DNA from: Crossaster papposus
Taxonomy: Eukaryota > Echinodermata > Asteroidea > Velatida > Solasteridae
Direction of reading: 5' to 3'
NCBI GenBank assembly: GCA_037893245.1
Contig: JBAIAA010000519.1
Span: 1,178,001 to 1,242,000, forward strand
Length of the DNA stretch: 64,000 nt
The notes under the pieces are model-generated. The model saw nothing but the letters and a program-made list of their open reading frames with translations, did no database searches and was not told the DNA's origin. Position 1 is the first letter of the stretch; the number at the start of each line of letters is the position of its first letter. A program made the position numbers and the translations under genes. Positions 54,213 through 64,000 of the stretch are shown here, piece by piece.

Positions 54213-57200
54213 TCAGCCATGCGAGGGCGCCTTCCTCTTAGCGTACACAGCCTCCGCGATGAACAAAGGAATGGACAACAAGATTACTCCGCCGAACAAC
54301 AAGAAGGAAATGCTGAAACTTCCAGTCCACTCATAAATCCAACCTGAAATTAAAAACCAAATTCAGTTTAATATTAAAAAAAACACGTAAGCTGCTGTAA
54401 TATCGTAGACGAAAAACTAGTCTGGTTCCCTGCCCTTACGATTTCTATTATGCCTAGATTTCTAAATTGTAAGTCCGGTAGCCGCCGGCGACACAAACGG
54501 ATCACGACGCACTACACTGCGTAGCTATTTTAAGATGATGCAAATGATGCAACAATTCACATTTTCTAAAAAAGCCACAACGCCTAAACAACTCTTTTTG
54601 GAGCAGTTTTTAAGAAATTCACCCGTGAGTGAACTATCTTTCTTTTCCATTTAGGGAGAATGAATTGTCTGGTGTTTTGCTTTTTGCCAATGCAAGTTTC
54701 GATTTTATGCAAACCAAAAAAGAGAATCTATATCGGTGGGCTTTATTTTGTTAACGTTATTACCATACAACCTCTTAAACACTCGGACATCGCGAACGTT
54801 AACAATAATACCCGACCTTCAATCACTTCGTATTTAGAAAACTTCGGACATTTTCGGGGGAAAAAGCAACATTCCTCTCAGTCTTTGCGCCTATAAACGG
54901 CAGCCGCGTGGTTCAGGGCCTGATGAGCGGGGTAATAATCACAAAGCGCTTTGACATCGTTGATACGATGGAAAGCGTTATAAGCACAATGGTCATTATG
55001 GTTATAAAAGAGTCATGGAAGTGTCGCACATATTGGAGCCGGAATAGAGTCGAATTTTACCCTGAATATTGCCAGGCCAAACTGAACCACGACTCCTAAC
55101 CCTATATATACCCCTAAACCTTAACCCTAACTCTGACTATGAAGGTTTTCGATTATCTATCCTATTTAAAGTGTAAACGAAGAAGTTCGCACCTGCTACT
55201 AATCCACCGAGTGCTGCAGAAAATCCCACGAAAAATCCTTGCCAGCACAGGATACTGATCAACCGGTCGTCGGTCGAGATAAACCGCAACATGACATCAA
55301 CAGCTTGGAACATGAAGGAGAAGCCAAGGCCAACAAGTCCAGTCAAAACCAACTGTACAATGAACGGTCTCATAAAGGCGTCTAGGACGAACGATACAGA
55401 CACTACGCTTGCCCCGAAACACCCCCAGAATGTCATGTTTGGCTTCAAGCCGACCTGCTGCAAGAGAGGCGCCACAAACTTGCCGATGATGTTACCAAAC
55501 CCGAAGGCAGTGGGAAGAAGGGACGCCTCGGTCTTGCTCAGACCCTGAAACTGCCCGTGCGATACGACATACACCATCCACGCGCTGTAGGCAAAAGTGC
55601 CCGTGAACCTTCCGGAAACTATCAAGATAAATCTGACATCTTTTAGCAACGCCAGATCGCATGCCTGGGTAAGACCCTGGCAACACTCACCAAGCCTTCG
55701 TTTACAAAGACCCGAGTGGCTTTTTCCATCGGAGGTACTAGGTTTGGCGTGACTGCAAGCCGTCTCTTCTTCCCTTGTATCGATTCCTTCCTCGTCGGTT
55801 ACCGACACCTTTTGGTACTGATCACCGTCTGGTGGGGAGAAAGATGGATCCCGTCGCACTAGCATAGCACACGCCACCAGATGAAATGAGACACCTCCAA
55901 GTATAAGCGAGGCCCCTCTCCAACCATAGGTGTCCAGAAGTACCTGTGTAACTGGCCCATAGACCATCATACCCACAGGATAACCCATCGTTGCTATTCC
56001 AACAGCTAACGGATAGCTCCCTTTAAAGTACGAGGCCATTACGGCAAAGCTGAGGAAGAAACCGAACGTCGAACCGATACCTGCAAAACAATAAAGCCAG
56101 AAAGTAAAACAGGTCAGACGGCGAGCTTCCAGAATTCATATAATTTCTATGTTCTGCAAAGCTCAGTAAACAAAATAATGAAATCTTCAAATTTCACGTT
56201 TAATAACGTGTTAGTCTACTTTCTCATTCGATTGCACAAGAGTAGCCGGTTCAAGCTCATGGAGCATTGGACTGATGTTCGCAAGGTCTGCGGTTCAAGT
56301 CGGCTTCCACTCACCCACTCACCCAGCGTATCGCGCGCTGCGGTAATGGATGCGTGGGAGTTGAAGACAGGTGCGACGCTCCGTCTCAACAATTGATCTC
56401 CCTGGTCGAGCGCTTTGAAATGAAAAGGGGATAGACTCCCTCGTTGTATAGCTGATACCTACAATAAGCCTCCACCAATTTACCTTACCTACACAACATC
56501 TTGTTATTAATTGTGTCGATAAACCTTGCAGTGGTATACAGCAATACAAGAAACATGATAAATCAGTGATGTAGGAACATTTCCCAAGTATCAAGTTTCT
56601 CTATTGAATACTGGTTACTCGATCAAAAAGTGATGAGTATTCTTTTTAATTTTAAACAAAACAGTATAACTTGGGCCTTTTTTAGGGGGGGGGGGGTATA
56701 TTTACATCGGTTGTACAGCATACATGGGTATCCTGATTAAAGCTGTGTTTATTTACAGCGACTCTTCTGTAGAATGACAAACTTAAATTCAATGGGAACG
56801 CGCGCTAGACTGATGTCCCTGCCGCGTACCGCGGCGGTGATGTAAAACTACATGGGGCCAATTTCATAAAACTTGTAAGCACAAAATTGTGCTTAGCATG
56901 AAACTTCTTTCTTGGCCAAAACAGGGTTACAAACCAAATTTTCAGGTGATGTTTATTGTTTGTGACTGGTATTCACCTGGAATTTTCTTAGCAAGAAAAG
57001 CACATGGGGTTTGGCTGGTAACCTGTTTTTCCTAAGCAAGACTATTTTGTGCTAAGCACATTTTGGTGCTTACATGTTTTATGAAATTGGCACCAGGCTG
57101 AAAGTGGTCGCGGAAGGTTTTCGCCCAGTGGCGGTAATAAGTTATCAGGGACGCTGATCAGCTTAACACCCTCGTCCTGTTGAAGTACGGCGACCACGTG

Positions 57201-57934
57201 TAAACTGTTTTGTCTCGAGGTAAAATGTGATTGTGTGACATTCTCTGGCAGTCTTGCACGGAGAATGAAACGTTACGTCGCGGGATAAAAGTACAAGTAC
57301 GGTAGAATTATAGGCCTACACAAAGAAATGCCGCGGTAAAGTTACCGCGAGGCCGCGAAATAAAAAGTTCGATGGGAAGGGGGATATAATCTCAACTACC
57401 TGCTAGTCCAATGAGGAAAACTGACAAGACGAAGCTCGAGGGAGATATTGATGATAAGCTCAGACCCAAAGTGTACAGAAGTCCACCTACGATCATCAGT
57501 CGACGGCTGCTAAATGTACGAGCGAGAGCGCATACAAAAGGTCCTGGGGGAGAAATGGGATAAAGGCACAATGCTTGCTTTTATAAGAATCAAAACTTCT
57601 GAATCAAAACTTCTGAACCGAATTCTAGTGAATAGTGGCAGTATGATGTTGCGTTTTTTGTATACTGTGCAAATTAAACTAGCAGTGGGCCATTGCTTTA
57701 GCAAGAGAGGATATATATCTTACCGATCATGTCTTGCGCCATGACATGCAAACTCACAATCCATCCGACAAGCCACAGGTCGCTGTCGAGGTCGTTCGCC
57801 GTCAGAATGAGTAGGACACCCAGCGCTTTGACCTGACCGACGATGACAAACGAGTTGAGGAACACCACTGCCACCATGACCCAGCCCCACTTGTCGTGGT
57901 CGTAATCCACGGGCTGAACGCCAGTCGGTGCCAT
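54213..57934 (-). CDS. MCT-D: SLC16 monocarboxylate-transporter-like protein (457 aa)
   Basis: Exons: 57724-57934 (ATG at 57932-57934), 57400-57543, 55193-56080 and 54213-54343 (stop). Coding length 1374 bp, intact, phase-1 GT-AG introns identical in placement to B and C. The TM1 signature DKWGWVMVA, the TM5 motif MASYFKGSYPLAVGIATMGYPVG (Gly replaces Glu/Asn of the paralogues) and the acidic inter-domain loop are present. The sequence resembles C in the first part of exon 3's second half (MPFIVQ/SFVLDAF region) but B in LGFSFMFQAVDVMLRF, a mosaic suggesting gene conversion. Intron 2 contains the SINE and a separate palindromic MITE. Predicted multi-pass plasma-membrane carrier, substrate unknown. 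Confidence 0.9.
56240..56492 (+). mobile_element. tRNA-derived SINE in intron 2 of MCT-D
   Basis: Same locus as the SINEs in A-C. It retains GCAAGGTCTGCGGTTCAAGT and has a small CACTCACC duplication after the B box. Confidence 0.78.
56855..57093. mobile_element. Palindromic MITE (GGGCCAATTTCATAAA ends)
   Basis: About 240 bp. The left end GGGGCCAATTTCATAAAACTT-GTAAGCACAAAA and right end TTTTGGTGCTTACATG-TTTTATGAAATTGGCAC are inverted copies; a second inner inverted pair is GTGCTTAGCA/TTGTGCTAAGCAC. Present only in MCT-D intron 2. MITEs with such ends are common in marine invertebrate genomes; the superfamily is not assigned. Confidence 0.82.
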
Positions 57935-58738
57935 TTCTATAAGCCGAATATAATGGCGGACTGATGAAACGCAACCTCTTTATCCCGTGTTTACGGGTTA
58001 CACCTCTGAAACACGAATCACGCTTAGGTGAAGCGCAGTGCAAGATTGTGCTAGGCAGCATAAAGGCGTTTGTCTCGTTTTAGCTGCATATTCTCATGGA
58101 CCAGTACCAGGGGGCGAGCAGGAACGGGGTAGTTTGGTGTATTAGCTACTAATGTAGTGCACGCGGCTCCACTGTTCTCGTTATGTACGTACGTGGGAAA
58201 GTTTGACCTATTGTTTGACTCTTCCTCTCTTTTTTTACAAGCTAACAATGCCTGCACGTATACTAGTTCACGGGGTTATAGTGCAATGTGCTATTTCTTT
58301 GTTGCTGTCATGAATAAAACCTCTTCGTTCTGCATGCATATAGCCTAGCGATAGCCTCAAAGTCACTATATACTGTAAAGATGTGCGTTTATTGAGTTAC
58401 AAACACGTATATTTATTCATACGGTTATCAGACAGGTTATCTGTAATAAGATTACCTAGCCCTGAACATGGTTGCAACATAATTTGTGCCCAGTGTCGCG
58501 AGATCGTGAGTTCTGACACGTTGCTGCAATGAAGATAGAAGGCGTCTTGGGCTTCTCATTTATTAAAGTAGAAAGCAAAAAAATTCAACAACTGTGTATG
58601 ATTCCTGTAAACAAAATATTACATGTACTCTTGTCTAAGTTACAAATTCCTCCTATATGTTATGTCATTCATTTAAAGCATCCATTTTGATGCACGAAAT
58701 AAACTAAACTGTTTACCATTTGGCTGTTTGAGTCCTAC
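57935..58738. other. Upstream region of MCT-D
   Basis: Copy of 50239-51037 with few differences. No gene; probable 5' untranslated/promoter region of MCT-D. Confidence 0.55.
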
Positions 58739-60160
58739 AGGACACATGATAACCTCCCCAGAGAGGAGCGCCTTGCACTTGCTGCTTTGCGTTCTCGTAC
58801 TGACATCATCATCAAGCCAGCTGATAAGGGCTCAGCCGTGGTCATCATGGATCGTCAGCAGTACATCGACGAGGCCCACCGTCGGTTGGACAACCATACT
58901 AACTATAATCTGCCTTGACTCTGATCCCACAGAACCAACTTGGTTGCCAGGGGTCACAGTTCCCGCCAAGTTCAACGTGAGTTGCCAGAGCCAAAGCCGT
59001 ACCCAGAAATTTGGCTCTAAAGGTAAAGGCCCCCCAGGCTAATGCCAAACCCATGATCCCCCTGGTGACTATACCTTTCACCCCAGTCTCCCTTCCCTTC
59101 GCAAAATCACTAACGACAGCTATCACATTCTCCACACTTCTTATCGCCTTGTCCGGGCCATCCCGACAGCCCTGTATTGGCCTATAGACGCCCTCATTAT
59201 CTACGAGACCTCATTGTTCGAGCCGAAGTTCCCAGCTTGGATGCATCTCCCCCATCCAGCACGGAACCTTCAAGTGCAGTTCCAGATGTGTGGTCTGCCA
59301 GATCCACATCCAGGAGTCTGACTCCTTTTCTGGCCACTCTTCTGGTACTACTCATAGAATTATTGGTAACATCACTTGCAGTACATCTAATGTCATATAT
59401 CTCATCTCTTGCAGGTTTTGTGGAGTTCAGTATATCGGAGAGACCAAAAATGCCCTAAAAAAGCGTTTCTACGGTCATCGATCGACTGTCAACACCAAGA
59501 AACTGGATACCCCTGTAGGACATCACTTTAACCAGCCTAACCATTGCATTTCTGATATGATTATTCAGGGCATAGAATCACTTGGCCATCGGAAAGACTC
59601 AGTCCGCCTCAGCCGGGAGAAAGTTTGGATGAATCGTCTTCGGACTATTCAACCACATGGGCTTATAACATCCAACTAGGAAATGATTAACTTCTATTTT
59701 TTTCTATCCATTTGTCATCTATTTCAGATTCATTCCTTGCCAGAATTTTGTTTTTGTTTGTTCTTACTCCTCTGGTTTTCCCTGTCTATTTTCCTCAACG
59801 CCCCCCCCCCCCCCCCCCCCCTCCCCCTCCCCTCCACATTACTCCTATTCATACTTCTTTGTTAGTTCTTCCCTTTGATCTCCACCCTGGACCCCCTTCC
59901 TTGTAGTTTTACCACTTCTGTTTTTGTTCCCACCCTGCCTTTGATCCTACCCACACTGACCCCACCCTCTAATCCCTCAGCCTAATCCTCCTTTTGTTGT
60001 TTGTTCCATTGAACTCTGAGCTTTTTTGTGTGTTTCTTCAGCATCCATGATGTGCATCATGCTGTATGTTGCCCTATATATGTTTGTTTCTTGTACACAG
60101 CCATTTAGTCTCTGAAGAAGATCTTGTTAAGATCGAAATATTAGGCCCTCTTAACTTATT
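58739..60160 (+). mobile_element. Penelope-like element remnant, copy 2
   Basis: Same internally deleted structure as 51038-52430: reverse transcriptase start 58739-58917, linker from about 59177, GIY-YIG domain 59290-59679 (YIGET, KRFYGHRS, REKVWMNRLR). It keeps a few residues lost from copy 1 at the C-terminus (RTIQPHGLITSN) and lacks one C in the linker (about 59160). Poly-C tract at 59801-59821. 3' hairpin at about 60110-60136. Confidence 0.88.
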
Positions 60161-60238
60161 TGATTTTAAAACACAACCACACACATAATGTTGTTGTCAA
60201 CATTATTTAAGCAAAAAAAAATCCTTATTACATGTTTC

Positions 60239-60950
60239 CTTTAACTTTAATAGGGGTGTGCCGGGGCCAGGGGTGTGCCGGGGATTAACCCCAACACAAT
60301 GTTGTAATGTATATTATCATGTAAATTGTTGTTGTTGTTGTTGCGTAGTGCGCCTTCCGGTCCGGGTCTTATGGGGTTTCGGCGGCAGATGCCCGCCGTC
60401 TTGTTTGGGGGCTGTGTAACGTCTGTGCCGGTTGGCCGGTAGAGGACACCAGAGCGGTCCCACGGTGGGACCGTCTAGGGTGCTCCTGCCGGTCCGCTTA
60501 GGCGACACGTCCCGGATGGCGCATGCGCAGGACCAGTTCCAGTGCCGCGTTGTAACGGGCAGCTTCATGTCAGTGTTTTAACCGGAGATAAACGGCCTAA
60601 AAAGAACCACCGCAGCCATCGCAGCCTTCGCCAGCATGTCGAGAGCCTCTACGGAAGGCCAATGCTCTTGTCCTTGGAAATGAAATTCTCTCACAAAGTA
60701 TCTCAAAGAGAACATCACTATACTGAGTTGGTTGATTTGCAGCTAGTCACGGTGACTCGTCGCAGTACTACTATTTCTGGCTAGAAAGTCTCTGCTTCAG
60801 CACGACATCAACTTACAACTGTGCCTGACATTGTAATGATTCATTGGGACAAATGATCTAGAGTTGGGGTTTCCAAAAAATTGTGGAGACTGTTGAAGAT
60901 TTAAATGTACTGGTGGATATATACAGCACATGCTTTGTACATGTAGATTT
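60239..60950 (+). pseudogene. SGNH-hydrolase-like pseudogene fragment, copy 3
   Basis: Closest to copy 2 (52512-53200), with the same broken GDS block and the GGGACAAATGATCTAGAG block III at about 60846-60863. Not functional. Confidence 0.6.
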
Positions 60951-63021
60951 AAATGTTTTTGTATTTAAGTGTTTTAAATAATACACATGTCTCAGTATTG
61001 TGTAAACACAGTGCAGCTAAAAGTAAAACAGATCGAAACCAAGTCTGGTCGAGTCGGGTCACCTTAATGTCAAAAACTATGCCAAAATGTTTTGAGCTAC
61101 AATGTAAATTTGACACAAACAGCATAACTTTATGAATGCAGATTTTATTATTTCTATTATCAGTGATATAATTTATGTGCATTAACATTTTTTTTAGCAA
61201 AATGTATGTCTTATTTAAAATCATTTGTTTTTGGCAGTGTTAGAAGAGGGTATACATTGTAATTCAATATTTACAATAATTTAATGCCAACAAAATATGC
61301 CAAAGTCATCAAGCAAAGATAACACAAACTTGATTTACTTGTATAATAAATCTCAATGGTTTGCACCCTGAACATTATGCCAAAGATGATGGTAATTATC
61401 ATCTTCACTATGTTGTCAATATTTTAATTTGAATGTTGGCCATATTTTTGTTGATGTTTTGCTTAATTGCTAAACATTTATTATCTCATTACATTACCAA
61501 CCCTATTTTTTGTCATTTCTTCAATCTGTATTTATGTACATGTAAATGTAATTGCTGATGTAATTAAAATATGTTTTCAGGGTTTAGTTTAACAATTGTA
61601 ATTAAGCCATATAATATCAACAAGGTATATTCATGTAAGCGATAACATGCAAGTTTCAAATAAAAAGTGCAGTTTCTTTTATAAACCAACCTCGCAATAC
61701 AGATATAAATTGTAACAGTTTTTATTTATCAAAGTTAGTGTTATCAATACATTTTAAACAACGACTTCATTATTGTCGCTTTTGTTTATTTGGCTGTATA
61801 CATTGTTTTATGCAGGCAATATTTTTTTTAATCGGTCAACTGTTAACAAGATTTTGAAAAACACTGATTAGCAGATAAATCCTTTTCGCTCGAGTTTATA
61901 TTTAAACAAATACACGAAAAACAACTGCGTATTGTAATGTGCATGAACTACACATTACACGAAGCCTTTTTCGACCAATGAGGGCACAGGAAGACAATGG
62001 ACGTAATGGCGGGATGTTCCGTTCGTTACTTTCTTGTGAACGTTAGGATTATCTGCGCCCTGACTGGACTAAGTTAAAATCAATTCCAAATCGACAGTTT
62101 TTTTTGATATAATATAAAATTATCTTTAACAGGGTGAAATTGGGTTGTGGCCACCGCCAGAAGATGGGAAAATCTCGTCATTTTTTAGAGGTCAATTTGT
62201 TGGTTTGAAAGCTTTTTTACGTTATAAAATTCACCCTCTAAATGTCATATAATGTTCAATGAGATTTGATAATATAACATAATGTTTCCTTATCCAAAAG
62301 AAAATATACATAATATTGACAGTCAGTGAATAAAACGGATGTTTCGGACCAAATTCCAGGCGTCGTCGCCAGCTCATTAAGTATTCAAAAACGAGGTCAC
62401 ACACAAAGTGCCAAGCATAAAGCGCATATAAAATTAAACGGCTTTTCAGTGCGCTGCGGACTGACTGGTCCGACTTTACTTACACACATAAGCAGTAAGT
62501 AAACACCAAGAAATCAAATTTAAGTAAAAAAGGCAATTTTTTTTCATAAACATTTTGTTTACAACCTAATGATGTTAAAACATGCAAAATTATTGTTTTC
62601 AACAGTTTCATTAAAAAAAGCATTAATGACGCTGTACTACAACCCGAACATATTGCCGCGTATGGCTACAATAACTATTTAGGTCACCTCCCCACTAAAC
62701 GTAATTTCATATCGTAAATTCATGTCCTATATACTAACGCGTAAGTTGTGGTGTTGCAATTGTTGAGTCGTATTTTTCTAAGACATCGGTGGTGCAACGC
62801 ATTTTCGTTCGTAACTTTAGTACAGAGCTTAAGACTGTTACTATAGTGTTAGTGCAACCGGGCTCTGAAAACCCACGTATCTTCCACTAATTGTGGTGTA
62901 GACACGCCCGTTTATGCTAAGTGGCCTAGTCGTCGACCCGATAGACAAAAAACAACACGCTACTGGACCTAATAATTCATCAGAAATAGTCAAGATTGTT
63001 TGGTCTGGGAACCAGACTCCG
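60951..63021. repeat. Intergenic duplicated block downstream of MCT-E (long form)
   Basis: Near-identical to 45071-47150, including both extra segments (about 61363-61965 and 62040-62495), and unlike the short form next to B and D. No gene. Confidence 0.75.
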
Positions 63022-63152
63022 TCAGCCATGTGAGGGCGTCTTCCTCTTAGCGTACACAGCCTCCGCGATGAACAAGGGAATGAACAACAAGATGACTCCG
63101 CCGAACAACAAGAAGGAAATGCTGAAACTTCCAGTCCACTCATAAATCCAAC
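63022..63152 (-). CDS. MCT-E: last coding exon of a fifth SLC16-like gene (partial)
   Basis: 131-bp exon identical in length and phase to the last exon of A-D. It encodes GWIYEWTGSFSISFLLFGGVILLFIPLFIAEAVYAKRKTPSHG and a TGA stop at 63022-63024, with an acceptor CTTTCAG upstream. Intron 3 is recognisable to 63552, where a foreign sequence starts at a TTAA. Exons 1-3 would lie beyond the window end if the gene is complete. Confidence 0.8.
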
Positions 63153-63552
63153 CTGAAAGTGAAAACCAAATTCAGTTTAATATAAAAACACGTAAGCTGC
63201 TGTAATTTTGTAGACAGAAAACTAGTCTGGTTTCCTGCTATTACGATTTCTATATGCCTAGATTTCTAAATTGTAAATCCGGTAGCCGCCGGCGACAAAA
63301 ATAAATAATGACGCACTGCACTGCGTAGCGAATGATGCAACAAATCTACATTATAGCGGCTTTTCCAAAAAAGGCACAACGCCTGAACAACTCTTTTTGG
63401 AGTGGTTTTTATGAAATTCACTGTTGAGTGAACTATCTTTTTTTATTTAGGGAGTATATTTAGGGAATCTATATCGATGGGCTTTAATTTGTTAACGTTA
63501 TTACCTAACAACCTCTCAACTCTCGGAAACACTCGAACATCGCGAACGTTAA

Positions 63553-64000
63553 AGGTGCAGAGAAATCAAATTTTCAAAAAAACGGAGATTAGTATATTAT
63601 TAATGATAAATACGTACAAAATAAAAAACTGTTTGTGTTTTTGAGTTTATGTAATTATTTTAGACTTGGAAAGGAAAAAACCAAACCACGTTGCCCCGCC
63701 CCAAAAAATTCCACTTACAGACTGTCCGCCCTAAGTTTAGACGTGACGTCATCTCCAGAACAAAAGCTAAGAAGCCAAGCTGGCAAGCTAGCTTCTTATG
63801 CCACGCGCGCTATGTACATGTACATTAGTTTTGTATACACACACACGCGCGCGCTGAACTAGATCATGGCAGACACGGTAGAACTAGAAGAAGTTAATTC
63901 AGGATTCTCGTTTTGAGGAAACCTCTGAAGGCTAAATCCTGCTTTTGTTGTATTGCTGCAACCAGCAACAATACAACGTTCCGGCATTACGGAATATTTA
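63553..64000. mobile_element. Probable TTAA-target DNA transposon, left end
   Basis: Homology with intron 3 of the other MCT genes stops exactly after CGAACGTTAA (63549-63552 = TTAA); the other copies continue CGATAATACC. The new sequence starts AGGTGCAGAGAAATC. Insertion at TTAA is typical of piggyBac and Kolobok elements. A TGACGTCA CRE lies at about 63744. The right end and any transposase are outside the window. Confidence 0.55.

Noticed and set aside
1..64000. CRISPR array, prokaryotic defence system or operon
   Set aside because: Spliced genes and animal-type repeats throughout; the direct repeats seen have no spacer structure or cas-like genes.

Overview
This is eukaryotic DNA, and the features below fit a marine invertebrate. 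Genes are split by GT-AG introns. Intergenic DNA is packed with animal-type mobile elements: a DIRS tyrosine-recombinase retrotransposon, Penelope-like element remnants, L2/CR1-type LINE 3' ends, tRNA-derived SINEs, and several DNA transposons and MITEs with inverted repeats. A deuterostome such as an echinoderm is my guess from the TE mix; no single sequence proves it.

Layout. (1) 1-9624: tandem array of a ~2.2-kb higher-order repeat, four units plus a truncated fifth. Each full unit carries three diverged sub-repeats, each with a minus-strand tRNA-like sequence (A box, B box, downstream T-run). (2) 10025-13976: a large inverted repeat whose arms each hold a 14-bp CpG-rich minisatellite, around a ~2.25-kb unique centre. 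(3) 13977-16700: mostly non-coding, with a cluster of a repeated ~22-bp motif, a perfect RFX X-box-like site and a tandem duplication of ~150-170 bp. (4) 16783-64000: a tandem cluster of five minus-strand SLC16/monocarboxylate-transporter-like (MCT) genes, here called A to E. Splice-site reasoning gives the same four-exon model (211 + 144 + 888 + 131 bp, 457 aa) for B, C and D. A has the same exons, but its first coding exon is split by a 2183-bp transposon. For E only the last coding exon is in the window, and a transposon-like sequence starts exactly at a TTAA in the following intron.

The spacers between MCT genes are themselves duplicated. They contain SGNH-hydrolase-like pseudogene fragments, Penelope remnants, a CRE/CCAAT-containing block and a family of ~175-bp MITEs. 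Genes A and B share a long-TIR element in intron 2 that C and D lack; in B it is further invaded by a 2.8-kb element with ~340-bp TIRs and a LINE 3' end. A 4.2-kb DIRS element with intact Gag and RT/RNase H frames, but without the tyrosine-recombinase catalytic domain, lies between B and C.

The only host genes I can support are the MCT-like transporters, presumably plasma-membrane proton-coupled or facilitative carriers of small monocarboxylates or related solutes. Everything else recognised is repeat-derived. I found no operon, CRISPR array or prokaryotic gene, and nothing that clearly amounts to a new biological system. The most unusual structures are the tRNA-like higher-order array and the inverted minisatellite pair.
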